Positions 45,924 through 54,694 of a DNA stretch of 64,000 nucleotides are shown here, piece by piece. Source of the DNA: Belliella kenyensis (lineage in GTDB: Bacteria; Bacteroidota; Bacteroidia; Cytophagales; Cyclobacteriaceae); NCBI RefSeq assembly GCF_022549675.1, contig NZ_JAKZGR010000001.1:310001-374000 (forward strand), given 5' to 3'. Position numbers and translations under genes: made by a program. Every line of letters begins with the position of its first letter. Position 1 is the stretch's first letter. The notes under the pieces were generated by a model that was not told where the DNA came from, made no database searches, and worked only from the letters and a program-made list of their open reading frames with translations.

Positions 45924-46664
45924 TCAGTTTCGTTTAAAATTGTCACAAATAATCGCTGTTGCAATAGCGACATTAAGCGACTCAGCATTTCCGAACCGAG
46001 GAATAGTCAACCTATCTGTGACAAAGCTCCCGACTTCTTCGGAAATACCATTAGACTCATTTCCCATCAAAATTACGCCATCAGCTACTAGTTTCCTTTG
46101 GTGAATATTATCACCACCTAAGAAAGCTCCATAAATGGGGGACTCTATTGTCTGAAGATAGGAAGCTAAGTCAGTATAGAAAATATTGACCCTTGTAAAA
46201 CTACCCATGCTAGAATTTATCACTTTCGGATTGTAGCAGTCAGCAGATTCAAGAGAACAAACTATCTCACCGATTCCATACCAATCAGCTATACGGATGA
46301 TTGTACCCAGATTACCTGGGTCTCTCACATCGTCCAAAGCTAAAATAAGCTTATTCTTTTTGAGATCTGGAGCTCTATTTGGCTTGATTTCGGCAACTGC
46401 TAGTGCTCCGTCATTGGATTGAAAGGTACCCGCAGATTCAAGCGACTTTGAAGTGACTAGGTACTTGTTACCATCAAATCCCTTAACTTCCTGAGGATAC
46501 TCTTGGGCGAATTTTTCAGTATAAAGCAGGTAGTTAACTTTGTAGTCTGCATGTAGTAATTCAATAACATTTTTTGTTCCTTCGACAAAAAATGCATTTT
46601 CTTGCCTACGGAATTTTTTCTGCTGCAAGGATTTTATAAACTTAAGCGTATTTTTGCTTAACAT
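45924..46664 (-). CDS. TrmH/SpoU family RNA 2'-O-methyltransferase
   Basis: 246 residues. An N-terminal substrate-binding domain (KKFRRQENAFFVEGTKNVIELL) precedes the SPOUT knot domain: LDDVRDPGNLGTIIRIADW (motif 1), SSMGSFTRVN, ILMGNESNGIS (motif 2) and IPRFGNAESLNVAIATAI (motif 3). It methylates the 2'-OH of a ribose in rRNA or tRNA. It is divergent from the TamL gene with only 17 bp between starts, an arrangement I recall as common in Bacteroidota. Confidence 0.92.
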   Translation of the reverse strand: MLSKNTLKFIKSLQQKKFRRQENAFFVEGTKNVIELLHADYKVNYLLYTEKFAQEYPQEVKGFDGNKYLVTSKSLESAGTFQSNDGALAVAEIKPNRAPDLKKNKLILALDDVRDPGNLGTIIRIADWYGIGEIVCSLESADCYNPKVINSSMGSFTRVNIFYTDLASYLQTIESPIYGAFLGGDNIHQRKLVADGVILMGNESNGISEEVGSFVTDRLTIPRFGNAESLNVAIATAIICDNFKRN

Positions 46665-46681
46665 TCGGAGCGAATCAAATT

Positions 46682-49102
46682 GTGAATAAGTTCAAATATA
46701 TAAACTTTATCTTTTTCCTCTTTTTGTTTTCTGCTTGTTCTTTGACAAAAGGACTGAAAGAAAACGAAATCTTGGTATATCAAGTCAGAATCGACGGTGT
46801 GCATCGAAGTGATAAAGATGCCATTGCTAACCTAATCAGGCAGCAACCCAATACCCGAATTCCTTTGCTAAATACCTCGCTTGGTGTTTCAATCTACAGG
46901 TTTGGTGAGTGGACCTTTGATAGTACCAAACATTTGGCTCGCAAAGAAAAGTTAGAAAGAGAAAGAAGTCAGTTGGTGGCTAAGCAAGATCAAGAAGGGC
47001 AATTGACCAGGCAAGAAGTCAGAAAATACAATAAAATCAATAATCGGCTAACTGCCACAGAGAAGAAGCTTGAGTTTGGGAATTTTTTCATGAGAACGGG
47101 AAATCCCCGAGTAATTTTGGATAGTTCAAAGACCGAAGATTCGAAACGTCAAATCAATTTTTTCTTGACCAATAATGGATTTTTTGATGCTAAAGTAGTT
47201 TCTCAATTAAGATTCGAAAACCAAAAAGCATTTTTGACCTACGTCATTGAAGAGAATGAGCCCTATTTCATTGATTCAGTTTATACCAGATCTGATGATA
47301 CCAATATCTACAAAATCTTAGATTGGTATAAAAAGAACACAGAAATCAAAATCGGCTCAAGATATGAACAATCACAAATCTCCAAAGAAAGACAAAGGGT
47401 TGAGGACTTCTTGAAAGAGAATGGATATTATACTTTTTCAAAATCTTACATTGAATATAATGTATACAAAGATACCCTGGAGCATACAGTAGTGATAGAA
47501 CAGCTCATCAGAAAACCATCCAACAGCGAATTCCATAAAGTCTATACACTAGATTCTGTATATTTTTCCATAGACGCCCCAAATAACGAATCCTTCTATG
47601 GAGATGCTGTCAGCTCACAGTTTAAGGATATTAATTTTTCCATCTATAGAGATCGGTATTCTGAAAAGATCATTTCTTCTAGGATATTCCTTTCAAAAGA
47701 CAATCTCTATAGAAAAAATGATGTACTCGAAACTCAGCGGCAATTAGCCAATTTGGACCTTTTTAGATTTGTAAATATTAGTTTTGATACTTTAGGAACT
47801 GTATTGCGACCTAGGATATTTACTCAACCCAACCAAAAATACCTCATTACAAATCAGTTAGGAGCAAGTATTACAGAACAGGTTCCTGGACCATTTTTTA
47901 GCCATTCATTAAGAAATAGAAATTTGTTTAGAGGAGCAGAGGTATTTGAGTTTAATTTCCGAGCTGGTCTTGAGGGAGTAGTTTCAGCGACTGGTGAAGG
48001 GGGTGTGTTTCGGTCTCGTGAACTAAATACATCAGCTTCTATCATTTTCCCCCAATTCCTCATTCCTATGCGGAAATTTGCGCTAGAGTCATTGGGTAGG
48101 TACAATCCTCGAACACGTACCCTGATAGGTTACAACTTCGTGGATAGGCCTGAGTATAACAGGGAGGCACTGAATGGTGTGCTAGCGTACAATTGGAATA
48201 CCAGAAATCTAAGACAACAATTTGCTGTCAATTTGCTGGATGCTAATTTCATTAGATCAAATTTAAGTAATGATTTCAGAGAGGTGCTTGAAGGTCTTCA
48301 AGATCAAGGAAATAACCTGATCAATTCTTTTCTGCCTTCATATGTAAGTAGCATTTCTGGTCAATTGATTGTAAACTTCAATCAGTATGGATTATTTCAA
48401 AAAAACAGAGCTTCTCTATTGAGAATTTTTGTAGAAAGTGGGGGTACTACCTTAAACTTCGTCAATAGATCTTTTATAGAAGATCGTAGCTTAGCTTATT
48501 TTCAATTTTTAAAGTTTCAAGCTGATTTGAGAAGGTATATTCCGATTTCAGCTAAGCAAACATTTGCTTATCGACTTAATCTTGGAATGGCAAGACCTTA
48601 TGGTATTAGCAATGGGGTCTTGCCTTATGAGAAATATTTCTTTGCTGGAGGAAGTACTGGGATTCGAGCATGGCAGCCGAGACGATTAGGACCTGGCTCC
48701 TACACCCCACCAGTCAATGATGATGGCTCATTTGATTATAGATTTGAGCAACCTGGTGACATCCTTTTCGAGGGGATGTTTGAGCTTCGAAGGAAGCTGT
48801 ATGGTTATTTTGATGGTGCATTTTTTATAGACATTGGAAATAGTTGGACATTTCAAGATGATCCAACGCGACCAGGAGCAAATTTTGCATTCAATAGGTT
48901 TTATAAAGAATTAGCCATAGGTACAGGTTTAGGTCTTAGGATGGACTTTGATTTCTTGGTGCTAAGATTAGACATGGGTGTCAAGGCATTGGATCCTGCA
49001 AGACCAGAAGGCCAAAGGTTAATTATTGGCAACTTTTTCAATAGATTCCTAGGTGAAAAAGGTCAAACCGTTTTTAACATTGGAATCGGATACCCATTCT
49101 AA
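46682..49102 (+). CDS. tamL: TamL, BamA/TamA-family outer membrane lipoprotein
   Basis: 806 residues from GTG 46682. Lipobox FLFSACS with Cys about 19, then POTRA-type domains (VYQVRIDGVHRSDKDAIANL, IDSVYTRSDDTNIYKIL, VYTLDSVYFSID). The surface-antigen barrel in the C-terminal 400 residues shows FFAGGSTGIRAWQPRRLGPG and ends GIGYPF. The lipid anchor on an Omp85 protein is the mark of TamL in Bacteroidota, which works with TamB in envelope biogenesis. TamB is not in the window. Confidence 0.88.
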   Translation: MNKFKYINFIFFLFLFSACSLTKGLKENEILVYQVRIDGVHRSDKDAIANLIRQQPNTRIPLLNTSLGVSIYRFGEWTFDSTKHLARKEKLERERSQLVAKQDQEGQLTRQEVRKYNKINNRLTATEKKLEFGNFFMRTGNPRVILDSSKTEDSKRQINFFLTNNGFFDAKVVSQLRFENQKAFLTYVIEENEPYFIDSVYTRSDDTNIYKILDWYKKNTEIKIGSRYEQSQISKERQRVEDFLKENGYYTFSKSYIEYNVYKDTLEHTVVIEQLIRKPSNSEFHKVYTLDSVYFSIDAPNNESFYGDAVSSQFKDINFSIYRDRYSEKIISSRIFLSKDNLYRKNDVLETQRQLANLDLFRFVNISFDTLGTVLRPRIFTQPNQKYLITNQLGASITEQVPGPFFSHSLRNRNLFRGAEVFEFNFRAGLEGVVSATGEGGVFRSRELNTSASIIFPQFLIPMRKFALESLGRYNPRTRTLIGYNFVDRPEYNREALNGVLAYNWNTRNLRQQFAVNLLDANFIRSNLSNDFREVLEGLQDQGNNLINSFLPSYVSSISGQLIVNFNQYGLFQKNRASLLRIFVESGGTTLNFVNRSFIEDRSLAYFQFLKFQADLRRYIPISAKQTFAYRLNLGMARPYGISNGVLPYEKYFFAGGSTGIRAWQPRRLGPGSYTPPVNDDGSFDYRFEQPGDILFEGMFELRRKLYGYFDGAFFIDIGNSWTFQDDPTRPGANFAFNRFYKELAIGTGLGLRMDFDFLVLRLDMGVKALDPARPEGQRLIIGNFFNRFLGEKGQTVFNIGIGYPF

Positions 49103-49118
49103 TCTTCTAATTGAGGTG

Positions 49119-50066
49119 TTAAATTAATCCTCCTTTTCCTATATGTATAAGGGCATCGCCAGCATTGACTACGGGGTTGTTATTGAGCCCGACTACGTAT
49201 CCGTTGGTAGTACATTTGACTGGCACTTTGACTTGACCATAAGGATCTGAAATTCTGGCTAAAATTTGCCCCTTTTTTACCTGATCTCCAAGTTTTACAG
49301 AAGTCATGAAAATTCCAGAAATCTTTGCCCTTAACCAAGAGCTTTCAGTTAAAAGGTATCCTTGCTTTGGTTCTGGAGCGGCATCCAACATACCAAGATA
49401 ATGTAATAACCTTTTGGTACCGGCGATAGCCTCTTCTACAGCAAAATCATCTAACCTCATAGACTCCCCTCCTTCATATACAAGAATACTCTTACGCATC
49501 TTATAAGCTTCTTTTCTGAATGATTTGTCGATATGAGGTGAGTTCAATATATAATGGGTACCAAATGCCTTTGCTAACTCTACTCCTTTCTTGTCTTTGT
49601 AATCAACTCTAATCTGTGGAAAATTTGATAGCATACGCCCCCCTGTATGTATATCTATACCATAATCTATAAGGGGAATGATTTCATTTGTCAATATAAA
49701 TGCGATTTGAGATGCTAATGAACCCTTTTTACTCCCTGGAAAACTTCTATTCAAATCTCTTCCATCTGGAAAAGTCCTTGAGTTACTTAAAAATCCATAG
49801 ATATTAACTAGAGGAATCAAAATTACAGTTCCCTTTGTGGGGGTGATATCATCTTCCTCAAGCATTCGCTTTACAGCTACTACGCCATTAATCTCATCTC
49901 CATGTACACCTCCAGAAATCAAAACTACAGGACCATCTTCTTTGGCCCTTTTGATAATAATTGGCAAATCGATCAAAGTATGTGTCGGTAATCTAGCAAT
50001 TGCAATTTCAATATTTACGCTCTGTCCTGGCCTGATTCTCACGCCATTGATAACCATTTCTTTCAT
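49119..50066 (-). CDS. Succinylglutamate desuccinylase/aspartoacylase family zinc hydrolase
   Basis: 315 residues. Zinc ligands lie in SGGVHGDEINGVVAVKRML (His, Glu) and YGIDIHTGGRMLSN (His). PDGRDLNRSFPG holds the substrate-binding Arg-Asn-Arg set, and YEGGESMRLDD carries the catalytic Glu. The C-terminal beta domain (WLRAKISGIFMTSVKLGDQVKKGQ) resembles a biotinyl-lipoyl hybrid, as in the AstE/AspA-like deacylases of Bacteroidota. The substrate is an N-acyl amino acid by family. It is convergent with tamL, 16 bp apart. Confidence 0.9.
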   Translation of the reverse strand: MKEMVINGVRIRPGQSVNIEIAIARLPTHTLIDLPIIIKRAKEDGPVVLISGGVHGDEINGVVAVKRMLEEDDITPTKGTVILIPLVNIYGFLSNSRTFPDGRDLNRSFPGSKKGSLASQIAFILTNEIIPLIDYGIDIHTGGRMLSNFPQIRVDYKDKKGVELAKAFGTHYILNSPHIDKSFRKEAYKMRKSILVYEGGESMRLDDFAVEEAIAGTKRLLHYLGMLDAAPEPKQGYLLTESSWLRAKISGIFMTSVKLGDQVKKGQILARISDPYGQVKVPVKCTTNGYVVGLNNNPVVNAGDALIHIGKGGLI

Positions 50067-50153
50067 ACTACTATAATTTAATCATACTATAAAATACTGC
50101 GAACCTTTCTATTTGAACAAAATCTTGTTTACTTCGCAGGAAGAATTTTAGCC

Positions 50154-51167
50154 ATGAATATACAAGAAAACATTTCACTTCTACCCTATAATACCTTTGG
50201 AATTGATAAAAAGGCAAAGTTTTTTTCGATAGCTAGTTCAGAAGATGATGTCATAGCTGCTATCAAAGCCGCATCATCAAAAAACTTGCCTCTCATTGTC
50301 TTGGGAGGAGGAAGTAATGTTTTGTTAACGCAAGATATAGATGCATGGGTACTCAAAATTGACATCAAAGGTGTACAGGCTACACAAATAGATGAGGAGA
50401 AAATCGAGGTAGCTGTGGGAGCCGGCGAGGTGTGGCATGATTTTGTAATACATTGTATAGATCAAGGATGGGCTGGTGTAGAGAACTTATCTCTGATACC
50501 GGGTACGGTGGGAGCTTCACCTATGCAAAACATTGGAGCATATGGTATCGAAATCAAAGATGTCTTTGAAAAACTAGAGGCAATCAACAGAACAACTCTT
50601 GAATTAGAAACTTTTGATTGGAATGAATGCAAATTTGGTTATAGAGAAAGTGTTTTCAAAAATGAGCTTAAAGACAAATACATCATTACTAAGGTGTTTT
50701 TTGTTTTGAATAAAAATCCAAACTTCAATGTTTCATATGGTGCCATCCAAGAAACATTAGATCAAATGGGCGAGTCTCCCCTATCAATCAGAAAGATTTC
50801 TGACGCAGTAATTTACATTAGGCAACAAAAGCTTCCAGATCCAAAAAAGCTAGGAAATGCAGGTAGTTTTTTCAAAAACCCAACAATCTCTACAGATCAA
50901 TTTGTAGAGTTAAAATCAAAATTTTCAAATCTTCCAGGATATCCAGTAGAAGATGGTGTCAAAGTGCCCGCTGCTTGGCTTATCGAACAAGATGGCTGGA
51001 AGGGTAAAACTTTTGGAAATATAGGTGTTCACAAAAATCAACCGTTGGTGTTAGTCAATTATGGCAATGGAGAAGGAAAAGAGATTGCGAAATTGAGTAA
51101 AAGTATTCAGGAATCTGTATTCCAAAAATTTGGGATCATGCTGCACCCAGAGGTGAATTTTCTATAG
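50154..51167 (+). CDS. murB: UDP-N-acetylenolpyruvoylglucosamine reductase
   Basis: 337 residues (type I MurB). LPLIVLGGGSNVLLTQDID binds FAD; SLIPGTVGASPMQNIGAYGIEIKD is the second flavin contact. FGYRESVFK precedes the substrate site, GNAGSFFKNP carries the catalytic Ser, and the end is MLHPEVNFL with the catalytic Glu. It performs the second committed step of peptidoglycan synthesis. It is monocistronic. Confidence 0.97.
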   Translation: MNIQENISLLPYNTFGIDKKAKFFSIASSEDDVIAAIKAASSKNLPLIVLGGGSNVLLTQDIDAWVLKIDIKGVQATQIDEEKIEVAVGAGEVWHDFVIHCIDQGWAGVENLSLIPGTVGASPMQNIGAYGIEIKDVFEKLEAINRTTLELETFDWNECKFGYRESVFKNELKDKYIITKVFFVLNKNPNFNVSYGAIQETLDQMGESPLSIRKISDAVIYIRQQKLPDPKKLGNAGSFFKNPTISTDQFVELKSKFSNLPGYPVEDGVKVPAAWLIEQDGWKGKTFGNIGVHKNQPLVLVNYGNGEGKEIAKLSKSIQESVFQKFGIMLHPEVNFL

Positions 51168-51389
51168 TATTGGGTTAAACTCAAAGCAAGGAATCACTAT
51201 CTTCGCCTGAAGAATTATGTTCTGATCATTTATATAAAAGAAAAAGTCCAGTTAAACAGAAAAAATCTCAATCAATATCAACTATTCTCAAGTCCACTCG
51301 AACAATAGGCGATAAGTAATGTATGGCTATGCCTCCAAAGTACATGACCTGATATAGATCAAAGCATAAATTAGGATTTATGCAGAACT

Positions 51390-51872
51390 TTATATCAATG
51401 GATCATCAACGACTAGCTTTTTTTCATATTTTTCAACATTTACGCCAAACTTCTTGAGGAATTCTACACCTTCATCGAATGGAAGTCCCTTGTATTCCGC
51501 ATAGGAATACAAATAGATCACACGATGTATGCCCATAGAGAAAATTATCCTAGCGCATGCCAAGCACGGAGCTAAAGTCACATAAAGAGTAGAACCCTCT
51601 ACGGAAGTATTATTTTTGACTGCATAAAGAATGGCATTTTGCTCTGCATGAATAGCCAACGTGCAGCTTCCTTTACTGTCACGAGCGCATCCTTCGTGTG
51701 GAAATTCTTCGTCACAATTATGCGTTCCAGAAGGTGGCCCATTATAACCGATGGAAATAATTCTTGTGTCCTTGGTCAAAACCGCCCCTACGTGTTTTTT
51801 GATACAATGAGATCTCTTGGCAAGATTTACTGCCAATTCCATAAAAATATCGTCAAAATTCGGTTTGTTCAT
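51390..51872 (-). CDS. dCMP deaminase family protein
   Basis: 160 residues from ATG 51872; the frame to 51935 would add a non-conserved hydrophobic lead. Zinc ligands are His in CTLAIHAEQNAI and Cys/Cys in APCLACARII; the proton donor Glu is in HAEQ. PSGTHNCDEEFPHEGCARDSKG is the typical insert with an additional zinc site. It deaminates dCMP to dUMP for thymidylate supply, or a related deoxycytidylate. It is monocistronic. Confidence 0.9.
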   Translation of the reverse strand: MNKPNFDDIFMELAVNLAKRSHCIKKHVGAVLTKDTRIISIGYNGPPSGTHNCDEEFPHEGCARDSKGSCTLAIHAEQNAILYAVKNNTSVEGSTLYVTLAPCLACARIIFSMGIHRVIYLYSYAEYKGLPFDEGVEFLKKFGVNVEKYEKKLVVDDPLI

Positions 51873-52004
51873 CTCTAAAGCGGTATGATAATTAAGGAAA
51901 TTTCCAATGAGAAGGCAAAGAAAACAAATCTTCATGGGATTGTGAGTCTCAATTCACAAATTTCAGAGGATTAATTTTTACTTTTGTATCAAAGCTAGTA
52001 TAAC

Positions 52005-52286
52005 ATGGAAAAAGAGAAATTACCTGAAGAACAAATGATCGTCCGAGATTATCTTGCTAGACAGCGAACCACCCTTGCCAATGATAGAACGCTACTCTCT
52101 TATATACGGACATCCCTCTATTTTTTGGTTAGTGGAACAGCACTTATGGAAGTCAATGTGCTTAGCCATATTAGCGATCTGGGATATCTTGCATTTGCAT
52201 TAAGTATCGGCCTGATGGGACTTGGCTTTTTCAATTATTTTAAAGTAAAAAAGAAGTTAAAAAGAGGTGTCTACAATACCATGTAA
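52005..52286 (+). CDS. DUF202 (YidH-type) membrane protein
   Basis: 93 residues. YLARQRTTLANDRTLLSYIRTSLYF is the DUF202 signature, followed by two more membrane helices (YLAFALSIGLMGLGFFNYF). Function is unknown; the family is common in small inner membrane proteins. It lies 58 bp before terC, possibly one transcript. Confidence 0.88.
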   Translation: MEKEKLPEEQMIVRDYLARQRTTLANDRTLLSYIRTSLYFLVSGTALMEVNVLSHISDLGYLAFALSIGLMGLGFFNYFKVKKKLKRGVYNTM

Positions 52287-52344
52287 AATCTCTTAAGTGA
52301 CCATTTTTGCCTATTGATTTTCAAAAAATGTAAATATTATTTCT

Positions 52345-53328
52345 TTGGAATATATACAAGATAAAAGCTACGCGCTTATCGGATTCGCTGTAATCATCAT
52401 AGGATTACTTGCAGTAGACTTATTTGTTTTCAATAAAGAAGCTCACAAAGTCTCGACCAAAGAAGCTCTATACTGGTCCATGGTTTGGATAGGAATAGGC
52501 TTACTATTTGGAGGCTATATTTACCTTGATTTTGGGCTTGAAAAGGCCTCGGATTACTACGCAGCGTTTATCATAGAAAAAGCTTTGAGTGTGGACAATC
52601 TTTTTGTCTTCATTCTAGTGTTTAAGTATTTCAAAGTTCCCGACAAGTATCAGCACAAAGTATTGTTCTATGGGATTTTGGGAGCGATTATTTTAAGAGC
52701 TATGTTTATTTTTTTTGGAGTGGCTCTTATTGAGTTGACTTTTCTTCCGACGTTTAGCATTTCTGGCTATGATATAAAGATCAATGTAATATTGACAATT
52801 TTTGGATTCTTCTTGATCTATGCTGGTATCAAGACATTCGGTCAAAGTGATGAGGATGATGCTTCACAGGATTTTTCACAATCATTGGGTACCAAATTGA
52901 TACATAAAATATTCAGGGTAGACAATCATTATCATGGGGACAAATTCTTCGTGAACATCAATGGAAAAAGGTTTGCGACGCAATTGCTCGTCGTCGTTGC
53001 AGTTATTGAATTTACAGACCTGTTGTTTGCTGTAGATTCCATACCTGCAATTTTTGCCATTTCAAATGATCCAGTGATTTTATACACTTCCAATATTTTT
53101 GCAATCCTTGGACTTAGATCCTTATATTTTCTATTGGCCAATAGCTTTGATATGTTTCATTACCTACATTATGGACTTTCATTCATTCTAGGTTTTGTAG
53201 GTTTCAAAATGCTTGTGTCGGCATTTTATCACCCACCAGCTTATATTTCTCTTACAATCATTATTTCCATACTTGCTATTAGTATATTGGCTTCATTGAA
53301 AAGGTACAAATCCTTAAAGAAAAGCTAA
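52345..53328 (+). CDS. TerC family integral membrane protein
   Basis: 327 residues from TTG 52345; the nearest upstream ATG is closed by a stop. Nine or so membrane helices. EKALSVDNLFVFILVFKYFKVP and VIEFTDLLFAVDSIPAIFAIS are the TerC core with the acidic residues (Asp in VDN, VDS; Glu in IE) that are thought to bind manganese or calcium. TerC proteins export Mn and affect co-translocational metallation of exported enzymes. It is preceded by DUF202 and followed by a small membrane protein. Confidence 0.93.
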   Translation: MEYIQDKSYALIGFAVIIIGLLAVDLFVFNKEAHKVSTKEALYWSMVWIGIGLLFGGYIYLDFGLEKASDYYAAFIIEKALSVDNLFVFILVFKYFKVPDKYQHKVLFYGILGAIILRAMFIFFGVALIELTFLPTFSISGYDIKINVILTIFGFFLIYAGIKTFGQSDEDDASQDFSQSLGTKLIHKIFRVDNHYHGDKFFVNINGKRFATQLLVVVAVIEFTDLLFAVDSIPAIFAISNDPVILYTSNIFAILGLRSLYFLLANSFDMFHYLHYGLSFILGFVGFKMLVSAFYHPPAYISLTIIISILAISILASLKRYKSLKKS

Positions 53329-53378
53329 AAGTTTGGTAAACTTCTTGCTGTAAATATTAAAAAAAACCAACAAACATT

Positions 53379-53588
53379 ATGAAAGCATTTGGAGTAATTT
53401 TAATCGTAGTGGGCATAGCCATGTTTATCTTTTCGGGATTTTCATTCAATACAGAAGAAAATATCATAGATGCAGGACCTATTCAGGTGAATAAAACAAA
53501 GGAAAATGAGGTAAATTGGCCAAATTATGCAGGGGGTATTAGCATTGCAGCAGGCATTATTTTATTGATTTCTACAAGAAAAAAATAA
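53379..53588 (+). CDS. Small two-helix membrane protein
   Basis: 69 residues. Two hydrophobic segments, FGVILIVVGIAMFIFSGFSF (4-23) and AGGISIAAGIILLISTRKK at the end, flank a polar linker with an acidic start (NTEENIIDAGPIQVNKTKE). Both termini and the pattern VGIAMFIFSGF..T.E.ID.GPI resemble small unannotated Bacteroidota proteins of about 70 residues. It is 50 bp after terC and before a strong inverted repeat. Confidence 0.6.
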   Translation: MKAFGVILIVVGIAMFIFSGFSFNTEENIIDAGPIQVNKTKENEVNWPNYAGGISIAAGIILLISTRKK

Positions 53589-53619
53589 ACTTTATAGTCC
53601 CATTTCAGGCTTTTTGGTT

Positions 53620-53662
53620 ATTTTCGGTATGATTTTCCCGTGGGGAAAATCATACCGAAAAT
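53620..53662. terminator. Perfect 20-bp inverted repeat after the small membrane gene
   Basis: ATTTTCGGTATGATTTTCCC and its exact reverse complement (53643-53662) are separated only by GTG. It follows the small membrane protein stop by 31 bp and precedes the Ppx/GppA gene. The GTG in the loop is the start proposed by the longest frame of the next gene, which such a stem would bury; a later start is therefore favoured. Confidence 0.65.
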
Positions 53663-53693
53663 CATTTTGCTATCATCAAACCTTAATCATATC

Positions 53694-54584
53694 TTGAAAC
53701 TAGCCGCAGTAGATATAGGATCAAATGCCATTAGACTACAAATCACCAATGTAACTCAATATGAAGGTATAATTAACTTCAAAAAGCTTGAGTATTTGAG
53801 ATTCCCACTGAGATTAGGTATGGATGTATTTCACGTCCAAAAAATCAGTGAAAAAAATAGAAGAAAGTTTGTCAAATTAATGAAAGCTTTCAAGCTTTTG
53901 ATAGACTTGTATGAAGTCGATGACTATATGGTGTGTGCCACTTCTGCTATGCGTGAATCTACCAATGGTAAGGAAATCGTAGAAGAAGTAAAGCAAGATG
54001 TAGGCTTGAAAATTCAAATTATTGATGGCAATAGAGAGGCTGAATTGATCAATCTAGCTTTGTGGTCATATATAGATGAGAAGCCTTATCTGCACATTGA
54101 TGTAGGTGGCGGAAGCACCGAGCTCAATATATACAATAAACAACAAAAAATCGCCTCCAAGTCATTCAAGATAGGTTCTGTAAGAGCTCTAGATGATAAT
54201 ATTCCTTTGGCTGTATGGAAAAGCATGAATAAATTTATCAGTGATCACATATCCAAAAAAGATAAAATCACATGTATCGGTACTGGCGGAAACATCAACA
54301 AGATTTTTGAACTTAGCAATCCATCCAAGAATAAAAGATATATCAGCATAGAGAAAATCACTGAAATAAAAACTTATTTGGAATCATTTTCATACGATGA
54401 TAGGGTGAACAAGTTGAATCTAAATCCAGATCGAGCGGATGTCATTATACCTGCTAGTAAAATATATTTGGCAGCGATGTCAGCTGCAGCCTCCAAACGA
54501 ATGATTGTGCCCGACGTTGGATTAAAAGATGGATTGATGAATGTGCTTTATGAACGGAATAAATTGAAGAAAATACCCAAATAG
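53694..54584 (+). CDS. Ppx/GppA family phosphatase
   Basis: 296 residues from TTG 53694; TTG 53667 and GTG 53640 are alternatives, the latter inside a hairpin. LAAVDIGSNAIRLQI is the first phosphate loop, TSAMRESTNGKEIVEEV and IDGNREAELINLAL follow, and DVGGGSTELNIY is the second loop of the ASKHA fold; IGTGGNINKI lies further on. Members hydrolyse polyphosphate or pppGpp. The HD-type C-terminal domain of larger Ppx is absent. A terminator follows. Confidence 0.9.
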   Translation: MKLAAVDIGSNAIRLQITNVTQYEGIINFKKLEYLRFPLRLGMDVFHVQKISEKNRRKFVKLMKAFKLLIDLYEVDDYMVCATSAMRESTNGKEIVEEVKQDVGLKIQIIDGNREAELINLALWSYIDEKPYLHIDVGGGSTELNIYNKQQKIASKSFKIGSVRALDDNIPLAVWKSMNKFISDHISKKDKITCIGTGGNINKIFELSNPSKNKRYISIEKITEIKTYLESFSYDDRVNKLNLNPDRADVIIPASKIYLAAMSAAASKRMIVPDVGLKDGLMNVLYERNKLKKIPK

Positions 54585-54612
54585 CAATTGCATTTAGTAA
54601 TCTAAAGAAAAT

Positions 54613-54663
54613 AGTCAGCATGTGTTTTTGAAACTGTTTTTCAATGAACTCATGCTGACTTTA
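54613..54663. terminator. Terminator between the Ppx/GppA gene and fahA
   Basis: AGTCAGCATG (54613-54622) pairs with CATGCTGACT (54651-54660) around a 28-base loop that itself has short complementary pieces (TTGAAA, TTTTTCAA). TTTA follows on the plus strand. It is placed between two convergent stops and could serve both. Confidence 0.65.
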
Positions 54664-54694
54664 TAGATTTAAAATAGTATTTGTTTTGTTTTTT

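Noticed and set aside
51364-51383. Eight-base hairpin (GCATAAAT / ATTTATGC) before the dCMP deaminase stop
   Set aside because: Short, AT-rich and without a T-tract in the right direction; too weak to call a terminator.
53640-53693. GTG start of the Ppx/GppA gene at 53640
   Set aside because: It is in the loop of a perfect 20-bp hairpin and adds 18 residues not expected before the conserved domain.
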